A DNA stretch of 64,000 bases. Source: Acidobacteriota bacterium. Lineage in GTDB: Bacteria; Acidobacteriota; Vicinamibacteria; Marinacidobacterales; Marinacidobacteraceae. The notes below the pieces were generated by a model. The model had not been told where the DNA came from and did not search any database. It saw only the letters and a list, made by a program, of their open reading frames with translations. Shown in pieces: positions 18,114 to 27,437 of the stretch (the stretch's first letter is position 1; every line of letters starts with the position of its first letter). The stretch is taken from contig JAJEIY010000036.1 of the NCBI GenBank assembly GCA_022828085.1, forward strand, positions 87,783 to 151,782, read 5' to 3'. The position numbers were made by a program, and so were the translations under genes.

Positions 18114-18973
18114 TCCGCGCCGCTTTCGTCCTGCTGATGGCGGCGCAGTTGTTCGGCGGCGGGGAAAGGAACACCCGCGAAGGGGCGGAGCACTTCGAAG
18201 CGGGCCGCCTGGAAGAAGCGCTGCGCGCCTTTTCACGCGCCGAGGGGGAATTCCCGGACGCGCCCGAGAACGATCTCAACATCGCCGGGGTCCACTACCG
18301 GCTCGGCGAGGCGGAAGGCGCCCCGGCCGGCGAGGAGGGCCCGCTCGCCGAAGCGCTCCGCGGCTATCAGGCGGCGCTTGGGGGCGACGCCGGCGGCGCG
18401 GTCCGGCGCGACGCCTACTTCAACCTGGCCAACACCCTGTTCCGCGGCGGCGCGTTCCGGGAGGCGGCGGCCGCGTATGGGGAAGCCATCGCCCTCGACC
18501 CGGACGACCTGGAAGCCCGCCAGAATCTGGAGCGGGCGCTTCGCGCGGCCGACGAACAGGAACAGCAGGGTGAGTCGCAGGACCAGGAACAGCAGGATCA
18601 GGAGCAGGCGGATCAGGAACCGCAGGACCAGGACGGGCAGGGGCGGCAGAACCCCGAGGAACAGGGGCAGGATCGCCAGGACTCCCCGTCCTCCGAGGAT
18701 CCGGACCAGGAGTCCGGGAATGAACAGCAGTCCCCTCCCGAAGGTTCCCCAGAGTCGCAGGACCGGCCGCCTGCCGATGACACGAGCGGCAGCCAACCCG
18801 AGGATGCCGGTCCGGGCGCCGAAACGCCGGACTCCGCTCCCGGCGAGGTACCCGAGATCAGCCCCGAGCAGGCGGAGCGCATCCTGGCCGCGCTCGCCGA
18901 AGTGGAGAGGGCGTTCCAGGAGGACCGGCTGGAGCAGCGCCGGGCCCGGGCCCTCCGGAGGGGCCGGCACTGA
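18110..18973 (+). CDS. batC: BatC-like TPR protein with Gln/Glu/Asp-rich tail
   Basis: A 287-residue protein starting at GTG 18110 in a GTGA overlap with batB. After a short hydrophobic signal, two to three TPR units are visible: REGAEHFEAGRLEEALRAFSRAE, RRDAYFNLANTLFRGGAFREAAAAYGEAI and ALDPDDLEARQNLERAL. Residues 146-250 are low-complexity, dominated by Gln, Glu, Asp and Pro, probably a flexible linker. The end is a helical basic segment. Tail length and composition differ widely among BatC proteins. Confidence 0.85.
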   Translation: MIRAAFVLLMAAQLFGGGERNTREGAEHFEAGRLEEALRAFSRAEGEFPDAPENDLNIAGVHYRLGEAEGAPAGEEGPLAEALRGYQAALGGDAGGAVRRDAYFNLANTLFRGGAFREAAAAYGEAIALDPDDLEARQNLERALRAADEQEQQGESQDQEQQDQEQADQEPQDQDGQGRQNPEEQGQDRQDSPSSEDPDQESGNEQQSPPEGSPESQDRPPADDTSGSQPEDAGPGAETPDSAPGEVPEISPEQAERILAALAEVERAFQEDRLEQRRARALRRGRH

Positions 18974-20895
18974 TGAGGCGGGGCTTCGTGACCGCGTTCC
19001 TGGCGGTCCTGCTCGCGCCGTCCGTCCATGCCCAGGAGGCCGCCGAGGCGAGCGTGGACGCGGACCACATCGGGATCGAGGACACGCTCACCCTGACGGT
19101 CTCGGTGCCCGAGGAGCGCGGCGGAGCCCCCGCGCTATCCGCGCTGGCCGGTTTCGAGGTGCTCGGCAGCCAGCGGATGTCCAGGACCGAGATCGTCAAC
19201 TTCCAGATGACGCGCGCGACGGAATGGATCTACCGGCTCCGGCCGCTGGCGGTCGGGGAACTGACGATTCCGGAGATTCCGGTTCCGGGGTACCAGCCCA
19301 CCTCCCCGATCCGGGTGCGCGTGGAGCAGGGCAGCCTCCGCCCCGCCGCCCCCGATCCGTTCGCCTCTCCCTTTTCCTCGCCTTTTTCGTCTCCCTTCGG
19401 GCTCGGGGATCCCTTCGACCGGCTGCGGCGGCGCGATCAGCCCGTTCCGGAGGTCCGGGAAGAGGACGTGTTCATCCGGGCCGAGGCGCCCGATGCCGAG
19501 GTGCGCGTGGGCGAGCAGGTTCTCGTCCTTTACCGGCTCTGGTCGCGCCTCCCGGTGTTTGCGGCGGCCCCGGTCGAGTTGGCCCAGCCGGAGGGGTTCT
19601 GGACCGAGGAGGTGGAACTCCCCGACGTTCCCTGGCAGGAGCGCGGCCTGAGCGGGAGCGAGATCCGGGAGCGCCGGAGTCTGCCGGGGCCCCGCCGCGA
19701 ACGCCGCACCCTGAACGGGGTGGCGTACGAGACCTGGCCGCTGCTCATGCGCGCGGTCTTCCCGACCGGCGCCGGGGAACGCGAGCTCCCGGGACCGCGC
19801 TTCGAGATCGGGATCGAGGGCGCGCGCCGGTCGTTTTTCGGCCCGGAGCAAACGGTGGTGGTCCGGGAGGCGCCCGCGGTCACGATCCGTGCCGAACCCC
19901 TGCCCGAAGCCGGGCGGCCCGCCGGGTTCACCGGCGCGGTGGGCGACTACCGGCTGCGTGCCGAAGTCAGGCGGCACGGGTCGGCGCTCGGCGACCGGAC
20001 TGCGGCGGCCGGCGAGGCGCTCGTGCTCCGCGTCGAACTCGAGGGAAACGGCAACCTGCGGGCTGCCGGAACGCCGGTCCTTCCCGAGGAGCCCGAGACG
20101 CGGCGGGCGGTCCGCTTCTTCGACCCGGATGCGTCTTCCGAGACCGGCCTCCGGGAGGAGGGATCGGGACTCGCCTTCGGAGGCCGGCAGATCTGGGAGT
20201 TCCCGATAGTGCCCGAAGCCGGCGGGGTCCGGAACATCGCCGCCGTCACGCTCGATGTCTTCAACCCGCGGACCGGCGCCTACGAGGAGTTGGCCTCGGA
20301 TCCCCTTCAGATTCGCGTGGAGGGAGCGCCCCTGGCCGCGCCGGGAACCGAAGGCCCGGTGGGGGTGGAGCGGTTCGGGGAGGACATCCGGTATCTGAAG
20401 CCCGTGGGGCCCGCAACGGGTCCCCCGGCCGGTCCCTGGCGTCCCGGAGCGCTCTTCGGATTGAGCCTCGCGCTGCCGGTGCTGTGGAACCTGGGCCTCC
20501 TCGCGGTTCGGCGGCGGCGGGCCTGGCGGGAAGCCAATCCGGCCGAATTCCGCCGTCTCCGGGCCGCCCGGGATGCCCAGCGGGCGCTCTCGCGGGTGGC
20601 GGGAGACGGGCCGGAGGCCGCCGCCCGGGTCGGGGACGCGCTCACCGAATACGCGGCGGCGCGGCTGGGCGGGTCCCGGCACGGCTTCACTCCCGAGAGC
20701 GTGGCGCGGCGGCTCGAGGACGCCGGCGCCGCGGCCGATGCCGCCCGCCGCTTCCGGGCGCTCCTGTCCCGCTCGGAAGGAGCGCGCTTCGCCGCCTCGG
20801 GAGGGGCCGGCCAGGCGGGCTCCGACGCGAAGGAAGCCGCCGAACTCGTTCGCGAGCTCGAAGCGCAGCTCGGCAGGAGGGGAGACGCGGGATGA
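18973..20895 (+). CDS. batD: BatD protein
   Basis: A 640-residue protein with signal peptide MRRGFVTAFLAVLLAPSVHAQ. Repeated immunoglobulin-like beta domains follow: ASVDADHIGIEDTLTLTVSV (about 26-45), FEVLGSQRMSRTEIVN, and VFIRAEAPDAEVRVGEQVLVLYRLWSR from about 155. A Ser/Pro/Phe-rich linker with repeated SPFSS lies near 129-140. A membrane segment (ALFGLSLALPVLWNLGLLAV, about 493-512) is followed by a cytoplasmic helical tail. It is a membrane-anchored periplasmic partner of the BatABC complex. Confidence 0.9.
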   Translation: MRRGFVTAFLAVLLAPSVHAQEAAEASVDADHIGIEDTLTLTVSVPEERGGAPALSALAGFEVLGSQRMSRTEIVNFQMTRATEWIYRLRPLAVGELTIPEIPVPGYQPTSPIRVRVEQGSLRPAAPDPFASPFSSPFSSPFGLGDPFDRLRRRDQPVPEVREEDVFIRAEAPDAEVRVGEQVLVLYRLWSRLPVFAAAPVELAQPEGFWTEEVELPDVPWQERGLSGSEIRERRSLPGPRRERRTLNGVAYETWPLLMRAVFPTGAGERELPGPRFEIGIEGARRSFFGPEQTVVVREAPAVTIRAEPLPEAGRPAGFTGAVGDYRLRAEVRRHGSALGDRTAAAGEALVLRVELEGNGNLRAAGTPVLPEEPETRRAVRFFDPDASSETGLREEGSGLAFGGRQIWEFPIVPEAGGVRNIAAVTLDVFNPRTGAYEELASDPLQIRVEGAPLAAPGTEGPVGVERFGEDIRYLKPVGPATGPPAGPWRPGALFGLSLALPVLWNLGLLAVRRRRAWREANPAEFRRLRAARDAQRALSRVAGDGPEAAARVGDALTEYAAARLGGSRHGFTPESVARRLEDAGAAADAARRFRALLSRSEGARFAASGGAGQAGSDAKEAAELVRELEAQLGRRGDAG

Positions 20896-21707
20896 GGGAT
20901 CGCCGTCTCCTGGGTCTGCTGGTGTTGGCCGCGGGGATCGGATCCTCCGGAATCGCGGCCGCCCAGGAAACGGCCGAGGCGGAGGCGGCCGCCGCCGCCC
21001 GGAGTTACGACGCGGGGGACTACCAGTCCGCGGCGGCCGTCTATCGCCGGCTGCTCGCGGCCCCCGGAGACCTCGACCGGGCCGCGCTTCACTACAACCT
21101 CGGAAACGCCGAGTACCGGACCGGCCGGCTCGGCCACGCGATGCTGCACTGGGAGCGGTCGCTCGTGATCCGGCCCGGGGACACGGACGCCCGAACCAAC
21201 GTCGCCCTCGCACGCGGCGTCCTCGACCGGCGGCTCACCGACGCCGCGGCGGCCGGCGATCCGGACACGTTCCTGCTCGAGCTTCTGGGTTCCATGCAGG
21301 GGCTCCACGTCTGGTTGCGGCAGACGCCGCCGGCGCGGTTCGCCGGGCTGCTCAGCGCGTTCGTGCTGCTGGCGGGAGCCTGCTGGACCTTCCTGATGAT
21401 CCGGCGCGGCCGGCGCGGGCTGCTGCTGGCCGTGCTCGGGCTCTCCGTCATCGCGGCCACCGCCTCCGGGATCCTTCTCCGGCTGCGGCTCACCGCTTCG
21501 CCGGTGGCGGTGGTGGTGCAGCCGGGCGCCGCGCTCCGCAGCGGCCCCGGCCATTCGTTCCCGCAGCTCGCCGCGCTCCCGGAGGGGCTCTATCTGGAGC
21601 TCGACGGCGAGGGCGGTGCGGCGCAGGACGGTTTTCGGCGCGTGGTGGCGGCCGGCATCGTGGGCTACGCCGACACCGGGAGCGTCGTCCCGGTGGACGG
21701 GCGCTGA
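20892..21707 (+). CDS. batE: BatE-like TPR and SH3-like membrane protein
   Basis: A 271-residue protein; its ATG overlaps the BatD stop (ATGA). It has a signal peptide (MRDRRLLGLLVLAAGIGSSGIAAAQ), a TPR stretch (AAAAARSYDAGDYQSAAAVYRRLL and AALHYNLGNAEYRTGRLGHAMLHWERSL), two membrane segments (FAGLLSAFVLLAGACWTFLMI and LLLAVLGLSVIAATASGILL) and a C-terminal SH3-like region (VVVQPGAALRSGPGHSFPQLAAL). This is the standard BatE layout. It closes the operon; the next gene is convergent 12 bp away. Confidence 0.9.
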   Translation: MRDRRLLGLLVLAAGIGSSGIAAAQETAEAEAAAAARSYDAGDYQSAAAVYRRLLAAPGDLDRAALHYNLGNAEYRTGRLGHAMLHWERSLVIRPGDTDARTNVALARGVLDRRLTDAAAAGDPDTFLLELLGSMQGLHVWLRQTPPARFAGLLSAFVLLAGACWTFLMIRRGRRGLLLAVLGLSVIAATASGILLRLRLTASPVAVVVQPGAALRSGPGHSFPQLAALPEGLYLELDGEGGAAQDGFRRVVAAGIVGYADTGSVVPVDGR

Positions 21708-21719
21708 GGACGGGCGCCG

Positions 21720-23042
21720 TCAGTCGATCGATCCGTCCAGGCGCCGAAGGGACTCCAGCAGCACCCGGGTCCCGTTCGTGATGTCGGACAGGCTCGTGAA
21801 CTCCCGGGGCGAATGGCTGATCCCGTCGCGGCTCGGCACGAAGAGCATGCCGATGGGCGCCAGCACGGCGATGGACTGGGCGTCGTGTCCGGCGCCGGAC
21901 GGCAGCCGCAGGTGCGAGAAGCCGAGGCTCTCCGCGGCGCCCTCCACGGTGTCCATGAACCCCGGGTCGCAGGGGGCGGCGCGGCTCAGGTAGTACGGCT
22001 CGAAGCTGATGTCCGTCTGGTTCCGGCGGGCGAGTTCGCGTCCGAGCTCCTGGAAACGCTGGTAGAGGGCCTCGATTCGCTCCATCTCGAGGTCCCGGAT
22101 TTCGAGGCTCAGGTCCACCGCGCCGGGAATGACGTTCGCCGCGCCGGGGTGCGCCTCGATACGTCCCACCGTGGCGACCTGGCGTCCCGGCCACGACTGC
22201 GTCTCCTCGTGGACCGCCACCAGGAAGCGGCCGGCAGTCACCAGCGCGTCGCGGCGGATCCCCATCGCGGTCGTGCCCGCGTGGTTCGCGAACCCGGACA
22301 CCCGGACCCGGAAGCGGCGGATGCCGACGATGCCCTCGACCACTCCGATCTCGATCCCCTCGGTGGCGAGGGTGGGGCCCTGTTCGATGTGCAGTTCGAG
22401 GAAGCCGGCGTAGTGACCGGGTTCGAGCGCCGCCTCGGTGATGCGTTCGGGCGAGCCGCCCACCCGGGCGAGCGCCTGGCCCAGGGTCAACCCCCCGTAC
22501 ACCGCCAGTTCCATCTCCTCCTGTGTGACTTCGCCGGCAAGCGCCCGGCTTCCGGTCTTCCCGTTCTCCTCGTTGAAGAACACGGCCACCTCCAGGGGAT
22601 GGCGGAGCGGCGTGCCCGAGGCGGCAATGGCGGCGGCGGCCTCGAGGGAGGCGATCGAGCCCGCCACGCCGTCGAAATTCCCGCCCTCCGGAACCGAATC
22701 GAGGTGCGATCCGGTCAGCAGGGGAGGCAGCGAGGGATCGGCTCCGGCGAGACGTCCGATCAGGTTCCCGGCGAGATCGGTGCGCACCTCGAGTCCGGCC
22801 TCCTCGAGCCAGCCGGCGAAGGCGCCGCGGGCCGCGAGATCGGCGTCGCTCCCCGCGGTTCGGAGGGCGCCCTCCGGCGTCGCGCCGAGCCGCGCGATGG
22901 CTTCCATCCGGCTGGCGAGGCGTTCGCCCTCGACGCCGTCCTGAAGGGCTCGGGAGGCGCGGGCGAAGCGGGGGACAGACCAGAAGGCCGCGGCGGCGGG
23001 AGCCGTCGAGGCCAGGAATTCGCGGCGGCTGGGATGGGGCAT
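21720..23042 (-). CDS. M20-family amidase/hydantoinase (N-carbamoylase type), Tat-exported
   Basis: The ATG at 23040-23042 gives 440 residues beginning MPHPSRREFLASTAPAAAAF, a twin-arginine signal. The binuclear metal site is complete: TGSHLDSVPEGGNFDGVAG (His, Asp), FNEENG (Glu), ELHIEQGP (His) and the C-terminal SGAGHDAQ and ISHSP. The dimerisation domain contains GFANHAGTTAMGIRRDAL. Members hydrolyse N-carbamoyl amino acids, allantoate or ureidoglycolate; which one cannot be told. Periplasmic location is unusual for a carbamoylase, most of which are cytoplasmic. Confidence 0.9.
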   Translation of the reverse strand: MPHPSRREFLASTAPAAAAFWSVPRFARASRALQDGVEGERLASRMEAIARLGATPEGALRTAGSDADLAARGAFAGWLEEAGLEVRTDLAGNLIGRLAGADPSLPPLLTGSHLDSVPEGGNFDGVAGSIASLEAAAAIAASGTPLRHPLEVAVFFNEENGKTGSRALAGEVTQEEMELAVYGGLTLGQALARVGGSPERITEAALEPGHYAGFLELHIEQGPTLATEGIEIGVVEGIVGIRRFRVRVSGFANHAGTTAMGIRRDALVTAGRFLVAVHEETQSWPGRQVATVGRIEAHPGAANVIPGAVDLSLEIRDLEMERIEALYQRFQELGRELARRNQTDISFEPYYLSRAAPCDPGFMDTVEGAAESLGFSHLRLPSGAGHDAQSIAVLAPIGMLFVPSRDGISHSPREFTSLSDITNGTRVLLESLRRLDGSID

Positions 23043-23125
23043 GGCGGGCAATTGTGCGGGGTCCCCTTGTGCGGGTTCCGGGACCCGGGGTGGCGGTCCG
23101 GCCCGGCCCCGCCGCTGGCGCGCTG

Positions 23126-23131
23126 TAATCT
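23126..23131 (+). promoter_or_regulatory. Putative -10 element (TAATCT)
   Basis: GTAATCT lies 15 bp before the GTG start of the TPR gene, in the 104-bp divergent gap with the amidase. No -35 match is visible. Confidence 0.3.
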
Positions 23132-23146
23132 TCGGGTTGGAGTTCC

Positions 23147-24271
23147 GTGGAGCCCGACAAGCGCATGACGAGCCCGGGACGCCGCAGGAGTCGGCGGGCG
23201 TTCCTCTGGCCCGGATCGTCCGGACAGCGCGACGCGGAGCGGCTCACGCCCGAGGCCTACGGAGAACTCGTGTCGCAGTACCGGTCCGGCCGCTACGTGG
23301 AGACGGCGCGGCGGATCGGGAGCCGGGTGCCGGTGGAGTTTCGGAGCGCGCGGGAGGGTTTTTTCGATTCGCTCCCACCGGCGGACGACCTCGAAGGTTT
23401 CCGGGGACGGCTGGCCGCCGCGCTGATGCACGCCGAAGCGGTCGCTCATTTCGGCTGGAACCGGGCGATCCGACCCATCAGGGAACCGGTGGACGACCTG
23501 CCGCGGGAGTGGATCCGCGGGCTTCCGGACCACCTTCGCCAGGAAGCGGTGGCGGGTTGGGGCGAGGAGGGGTCTTCCAATCTCCGCGACCTGCTCTGGC
23601 GGGAGATCGTGCTGTCGGCCGCCCGGGCTCGATTGGCGCGGATGGACCTGTTGTCGGCGAGCCGGCTACTCGAGGAGTCCGATCCGCGGCGGGATGCCGC
23701 GCTCGCCTGGCAGCTCGCGGTCGTCTGGTCGGTTCGGGCCCGCTACGTCCGGGAAGACGAACTCTGGAGGGACGCCCGCGACTTGTTCCGGGAGGCCGCC
23801 TCGCGTGGACTGGTGGGCCGGAGCGTGGCCCTCCAGTCCCCCAGAACGGTCGCGCGCGGGCTCGGGGACCGGGACGACCTGAATCTGCGGCTCGCGCTCG
23901 TCGCGCTGGGGCAGGGGCGGGTGGATCGCGCCGCCGACCGGCTGCGGGAGGTCAGCGAGAAGCCGAGTTCGCATCTGCTCTGGGTGCCCCGGCTGCTGCT
24001 GCTGGGGGAGACCCGGATTGCGCAGGAACGACTCGAGCCGGCGATCTCCGGACTGCGGGAGGCGGTGGAACTCGCTCCGACCTCGCACGCCGTGGTCGCC
24101 GCCCTGGTGGCCGCGCTCGAGGCCCGCGGACGCTGGGACGAGGCGGCGGAACTTGCGACGGAAGCGATGGCGCTGCCCCGGGGAGACCGGGTGTGGGCCG
24201 ATTTCCTGATCACCTGGGCAGAGCCCGTCGAGCCGTCCCTCGACTGGCTGCGCAATCTGGTCAGCACCTGA
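23147..24271 (+). CDS. TPR-like protein, partner of the downstream VWA gene
   Basis: A GTG start at 23147 gives 374 residues; ATG 23165 (MTSPGRRRSRRAFL) is an alternative. There is no clear signal peptide despite the SRRAFL string, because no hydrophobic stretch follows. The helical repeats are clear in the C-terminal half (LALVALGQGRVDRAADRLREV, RLLLLGETRIAQERLEPAISGLREAVELAP, AALVAALEARGRWDEAAELATEAM). The opening LTPEAYGELVSQYRSGRYVETARRI and HAEAVAHFGW correspond to ATGYQELLNEVRGG and HTEATAHGHP in the TPR protein at 28721, so the two are paralogues. Confidence 0.75.
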   Translation: MEPDKRMTSPGRRRSRRAFLWPGSSGQRDAERLTPEAYGELVSQYRSGRYVETARRIGSRVPVEFRSAREGFFDSLPPADDLEGFRGRLAAALMHAEAVAHFGWNRAIRPIREPVDDLPREWIRGLPDHLRQEAVAGWGEEGSSNLRDLLWREIVLSAARARLARMDLLSASRLLEESDPRRDAALAWQLAVVWSVRARYVREDELWRDARDLFREAASRGLVGRSVALQSPRTVARGLGDRDDLNLRLALVALGQGRVDRAADRLREVSEKPSSHLLWVPRLLLLGETRIAQERLEPAISGLREAVELAPTSHAVVAALVAALEARGRWDEAAELATEAMALPRGDRVWADFLITWAEPVEPSLDWLRNLVST

Positions 24272-24290
24272 TCCGCCGGCAAGAACGAAA

Positions 24291-25178
24291 TTGGACCGGT
24301 CGGCGGCACTGATGGCGGGAGCGGCTCTGGCCCTCGCAACGCTTGCCGCCCCAGGTGCTGTGGCGGCCCAGTTCCGGGTCGAGACCCGCGCGGTCCTGGT
24401 GGACGTCTCGGCGACCCGGGACGGCCCGGTACGCGGTCTCCAGGCCGAGGACTTCGAGCTGCTGGTAGCGGGAGAGCCGAAGGAGTTCCGGCTGCTGGAT
24501 CCGGATTCCCTGCCGCTGGCCGTCCTCTTCGCCATGGACGTGAGCGCGAGCACCGCAGGCGAGCGTCGGCGTCGGCTCGCCGCTGGAGCGCGCCAGTTCG
24601 CGGGCGCGCTCACCGAGGACGACGACTGCGCCGTGGTCGCGTTCTCCAACCGGGCGTCGTGGGTCCGTGAGTTCGCCTCCTGTAACGACGAGGTAGGGAA
24701 TGGCCTGCTGCAGACCGGAGGAGGGGGCGCGACCGCTCTCTGGGACGGCGTCGTGAAGTCGCTGGCCGCGCTCCACTGGGGCAGCGGCCGGCCGGTGCTC
24801 CTCCTCTTCACGGATGGACTCGACAACCTGAGCTGGGCGCGGGAACGCCACATCAGGAGTTCGGTGCAAGCCTCGGAGGTGCTGCTCTACTCCATCATCG
24901 CGCCCGCGCCCCGGCCCTCCCGGATCCTGCGGACCGATCGGGAGGGGATCGAACTCCTCGAGGACCTGGTCCGAACGACCGGAGGGCGATCGGTGACCAT
25001 CCGTTCGGACGAGGATCTGGAGGAGGCCTTCCGCGAGGTCCTGAGGGACCTCAGGGTGCGTTATGTGCTCGCCTTCAGTCCCGATCCGGAGCGCCGAGGT
25101 TTCGTGCCCATCCAGGTTCGGGTCAGGCAGCGGGGGGTCCGGGTCCGGACCCGCGCGGGGTATACGGCCCGGCCCTGA
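24291..25178 (+). CDS. VWFA-related protein of the acidobacterial type
   Basis: A 295-residue exported protein. The TTG at 24291 gives a signal peptide with a charged start; ATG 24312 is an alternative. The mature N-terminus FRVETRAVLVDVSATRDGPVRGLQAEDFELLVAGEPKEF is the hallmark of the VWFA-related domain abundant in Acidobacteriota. The MIDAS site is FAMDVSAS (DxSxS, about residue 84), with VLLLFTDGLDN and the C-terminal LRDLRVRYVLAFSPD. It follows the TPR gene by 19 bp and is its likely partner. It supports the taxonomic inference for the whole window. Confidence 0.88.
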   Translation: MDRSAALMAGAALALATLAAPGAVAAQFRVETRAVLVDVSATRDGPVRGLQAEDFELLVAGEPKEFRLLDPDSLPLAVLFAMDVSASTAGERRRRLAAGARQFAGALTEDDDCAVVAFSNRASWVREFASCNDEVGNGLLQTGGGGATALWDGVVKSLAALHWGSGRPVLLLFTDGLDNLSWARERHIRSSVQASEVLLYSIIAPAPRPSRILRTDREGIELLEDLVRTTGGRSVTIRSDEDLEEAFREVLRDLRVRYVLAFSPDPERRGFVPIQVRVRQRGVRVRTRAGYTARP

Positions 25179-25244
25179 GCCGAGCGCGCCACCACCCGGC
25201 AACGACGGCCGGTTCCCCGGAGCCGGTGAGATCCCTGCCGCAGT

Positions 25245-25661
25245 TCAGGCGGGGACCGGGCTGTCCGCCGCCACACGGGCCGACCAGCTCGTTTCGGTGT
25301 CCTTCGCCAGACTGTGGAGGACGCTGCAGTACTTGGCGAACGAAAGCTCGACCGACTGCTCGAGGCGGTCCTGCACCACGTCGCCGCCGGAGGCGGTGAA
25401 CTCCAGGCGGATGCTCACGAAGCGCCTGGGGTGGTCGTCCGCGCGCCGGCCGGAGACGCGGGCGGAGAGGCGTTCGGGAGCGCGGCGCATGCGCTTCAGG
25501 ATGTGGACGACGTCGATCGCCATGCAGCCGGCCACCGCCGCGAGCAGGGCCTCCATGGGCGAGGGGCCGTCCCGGGCGTCGCTGTCGAGAAGGACGGAGG
25601 CCCCGGAGGGGGTGGTGATGTCGTAGCCGGTGGCGCCGTTCCATTCAAGATCTACTTGCAT
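25245..25661 (-). CDS. OsmC/Ohr-family protein
   Basis: A 138-residue protein from the ATG at 25659-25661. The OsmC fold is recognised by DGPSPMEALLAAVAGCMAIDVVHILKRMR and by the second half, SVELSFAKYCSVLHSLAKDTE. Both peroxidatic and resolving cysteines are present (AGC and KYC). Such proteins reduce organic hydroperoxides with dithiol donors. It stands alone, convergent with the VWFA gene. Several start codons exist in the long open frame upstream, but that part is repeat sequence and was excluded. Confidence 0.85.
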   Translation of the reverse strand: MQVDLEWNGATGYDITTPSGASVLLDSDARDGPSPMEALLAAVAGCMAIDVVHILKRMRRAPERLSARVSGRRADDHPRRFVSIRLEFTASGGDVVQDRLEQSVELSFAKYCSVLHSLAKDTETSWSARVAADSPVPA

Positions 25662-25763
25662 CGGTTCTTGCTCCCGGGTGAGGACATGGGGACTACGGTA
25701 ATGCCGGGACGAAGGGGCCGCATCGCCACTTCGCGTGACGGCGAGGGGAGTTTGCTGTGAAAA

Positions 25764-26030
25764 TGCTTGGAACCACGGTCTCCGACCGGCACGCGCGGTG
25801 CTCGGCACCGCGCACGTCGTGACGCCGACCCGCGGCATGGCTCTCTCCTTCGGAGCCGACCGGAACAGAGCGCACGTCCTTGACCCGGCGTCCCATGAGA
25901 GCAAACAGCGACACGTCGCCTGCGGCCCTTCGGGCCGCGTGCCGGTCGGAGACCGGCGTTCCAAGCCGTTTCCGCCATTTTCGTGACGGGCGGGGTGCGC
26001 AGGAGGACGTGCGCATGGGCGTCTCGTCCG
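25764..26030 (-). repeat. Copy A of a ~270-bp element bounded by two-hairpin repeats
   Basis: Inward-facing repeat units lie at both sides. One at 25764-25813 has a 9-bp second hairpin, GCGCGGTGC/GCACCGCGC. The other at 25922-25967 has GCGGCCC/GGGCCGC and GCCGGTC/GACCGGC. Read on the minus strand, the whole stretch from about 26030 to 25764 matches 56870-57131 on the plus strand, including a 60-bp lead before the first hairpin unit and the interior about PVGSE-type codons. It fills most of the 409-bp gap between osmC and the ketoacyl synthase; I see no gene in it. Confidence 0.75.
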
Positions 26031-26070
26031 CTTTGCGAGCGATGCCGGCCGGAAGGCAGGCGCTTCCTGT

Positions 26071-27351
26071 TCAGCCTTCCCGGCGGAGGACCAGGGAGAT
26101 GTTGGTCCCGCCGAAGCCGAACGAGTTGGAGAGCGCCCACTCGGCATCGGTGCCGGTGGGACGGAGGACCGGAGGGTAGTCCGCGAGTTCCGGGTCGAGC
26201 GGTTCCGCGTTCACCGAGGGGGAGATCCAGCCCTCCCGCAGCATGAGGAAGGTGAAGGCGGCTTCCAGCGCGCCGGCCGCGGAGACGGTGTGGCCGGTAT
26301 AGCCCTTGGTCGATCCGTACGGGACCGGGCCGTCCTCGAAGACGCGGCGGATCGCCCGCACCTCGGAGATGTCGCCGAGCGGCGTCGAGGTGCCGTGCGT
26401 GTTGATGTAGCCGATCGCCCGTTCCGGTACGCCGCTGTGCCGGAGCGCCCTCCGCATGGCGAGTTCGGCGCCCTCGCTGTCGGGTGCGACCATCTCGCCG
26501 CTGCCATCGGACGACATCCCGAAGCCGCGGATCGAGCCCAGGATTTCCGCCCCCCGGCGCTCGGCGGACTCGCGCGACTCGAGCGCCAGGATTCCGGCGC
26601 CCTCTCCGAAGATGAACCCGGCGCGATCGGCGGCGTAGGGCCGCGAAGCCCATTCCGGCCGGTGGTTGTCGAGCCGCGTGTAGGCGCGCATGGAGTCGAA
26701 GCCGAGATGGAAGTGCACGTCTTCCGCTTCGACTCCGCCGGCGAGCGCGTGGTCCACGATGCCTTCCCGGATCCAGGCGGCGGCGATGGCGAGGTTATAG
26801 CCGCCCCCGGCGCAGGCCGCGGTCACGGAGAGCGACGGGCCCCGGGTCTTGAGCACCGTCGCGAGATTCGCCGAGACCGTGGACGCCATGATGCGGGGGA
26901 TCGTGGTCGGCAGGACCCGGACACGTCCGCCGCGTTCCACCCGGCGCACGACCTCCCGGTGCGTCTCGATTTCCCCGGTGCCGGTGCCGACCACGACCGC
27001 GAGGTCCCGCGTCGGGAGCCCCGACTGCTCGAGCGCGATCTGTGCCGCGCGCACCGCGAGCAGGGACATCCGGCCCATGAAACGCGCTTCCGAGCGGTCC
27101 AGCCCAAGGTCCGCCGGATCGAGAGGATCCTTGTAGGCGCCCACGAGTTGGCAGCCGGTCTGGCACTGGACCCCGGGTTCGTAGACGGAGAACGGAACCT
27201 GCGTTCCGGACTTCAGAACCTCGCGGTGCTCGGCCGTTCCCGTGCCGACCTGGGAAAGGAGACCCATACCGGTGACGACCGGGTCACGGGGCGAGCGTCG
27301 GGGAAGGGGAGGTTCTGACAAGCGGCTTGAGTTTCCTTTCCGGGACACCAC
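26071..27351 (-). CDS. Beta-ketoacyl-ACP synthase family protein (FabB/FabF type)
   Basis: A 426-residue condensing enzyme with a GTG start at 27349-27351. The catalytic triad is intact: Cys180 (SVTAACAGGGYN), His319 (INTHGTSTPLGD) and His354 (KGYTGHTVSAAGALE). The C-terminus NSFGFGGTNISLVL is typical. It would elongate acyl-ACP by decarboxylative condensation with malonyl-ACP. It is isolated from other fab genes and has a basic 25-residue N-terminal extension, so it may belong to a specialised lipid or secondary pathway rather than housekeeping FabF. Confidence 0.9.
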   Translation of the reverse strand: MVSRKGNSSRLSEPPLPRRSPRDPVVTGMGLLSQVGTGTAEHREVLKSGTQVPFSVYEPGVQCQTGCQLVGAYKDPLDPADLGLDRSEARFMGRMSLLAVRAAQIALEQSGLPTRDLAVVVGTGTGEIETHREVVRRVERGGRVRVLPTTIPRIMASTVSANLATVLKTRGPSLSVTAACAGGGYNLAIAAAWIREGIVDHALAGGVEAEDVHFHLGFDSMRAYTRLDNHRPEWASRPYAADRAGFIFGEGAGILALESRESAERRGAEILGSIRGFGMSSDGSGEMVAPDSEGAELAMRRALRHSGVPERAIGYINTHGTSTPLGDISEVRAIRRVFEDGPVPYGSTKGYTGHTVSAAGALEAAFTFLMLREGWISPSVNAEPLDPELADYPPVLRPTGTDAEWALSNSFGFGGTNISLVLRREG

Positions 27352-27437
27352 ACTAGGATGGGGTCTGGAGAATCGGCGTGGAAGGTTCCGTGGCCCCAGC
27401 CGGCTCCGGACACTCAGATGACGTCGGGAGGCGCCGA

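Noticed and set aside
18378..20891. Upstream part of the BatE reading frame
   Set aside because: It overlaps batC and batD in another frame and has Arg/Gly-rich shadow composition; BatE begins at 20892 with a signal peptide.
23165..23210. Tat signal in the first TPR protein
   Set aside because: SRRAFL resembles a twin-arginine motif, but no hydrophobic segment follows, so export by Tat is unlikely.
25662..26147. Long frame upstream of osmC
   Set aside because: It runs through the hairpin repeat; the OsmC fold starts at the ATG 25661.
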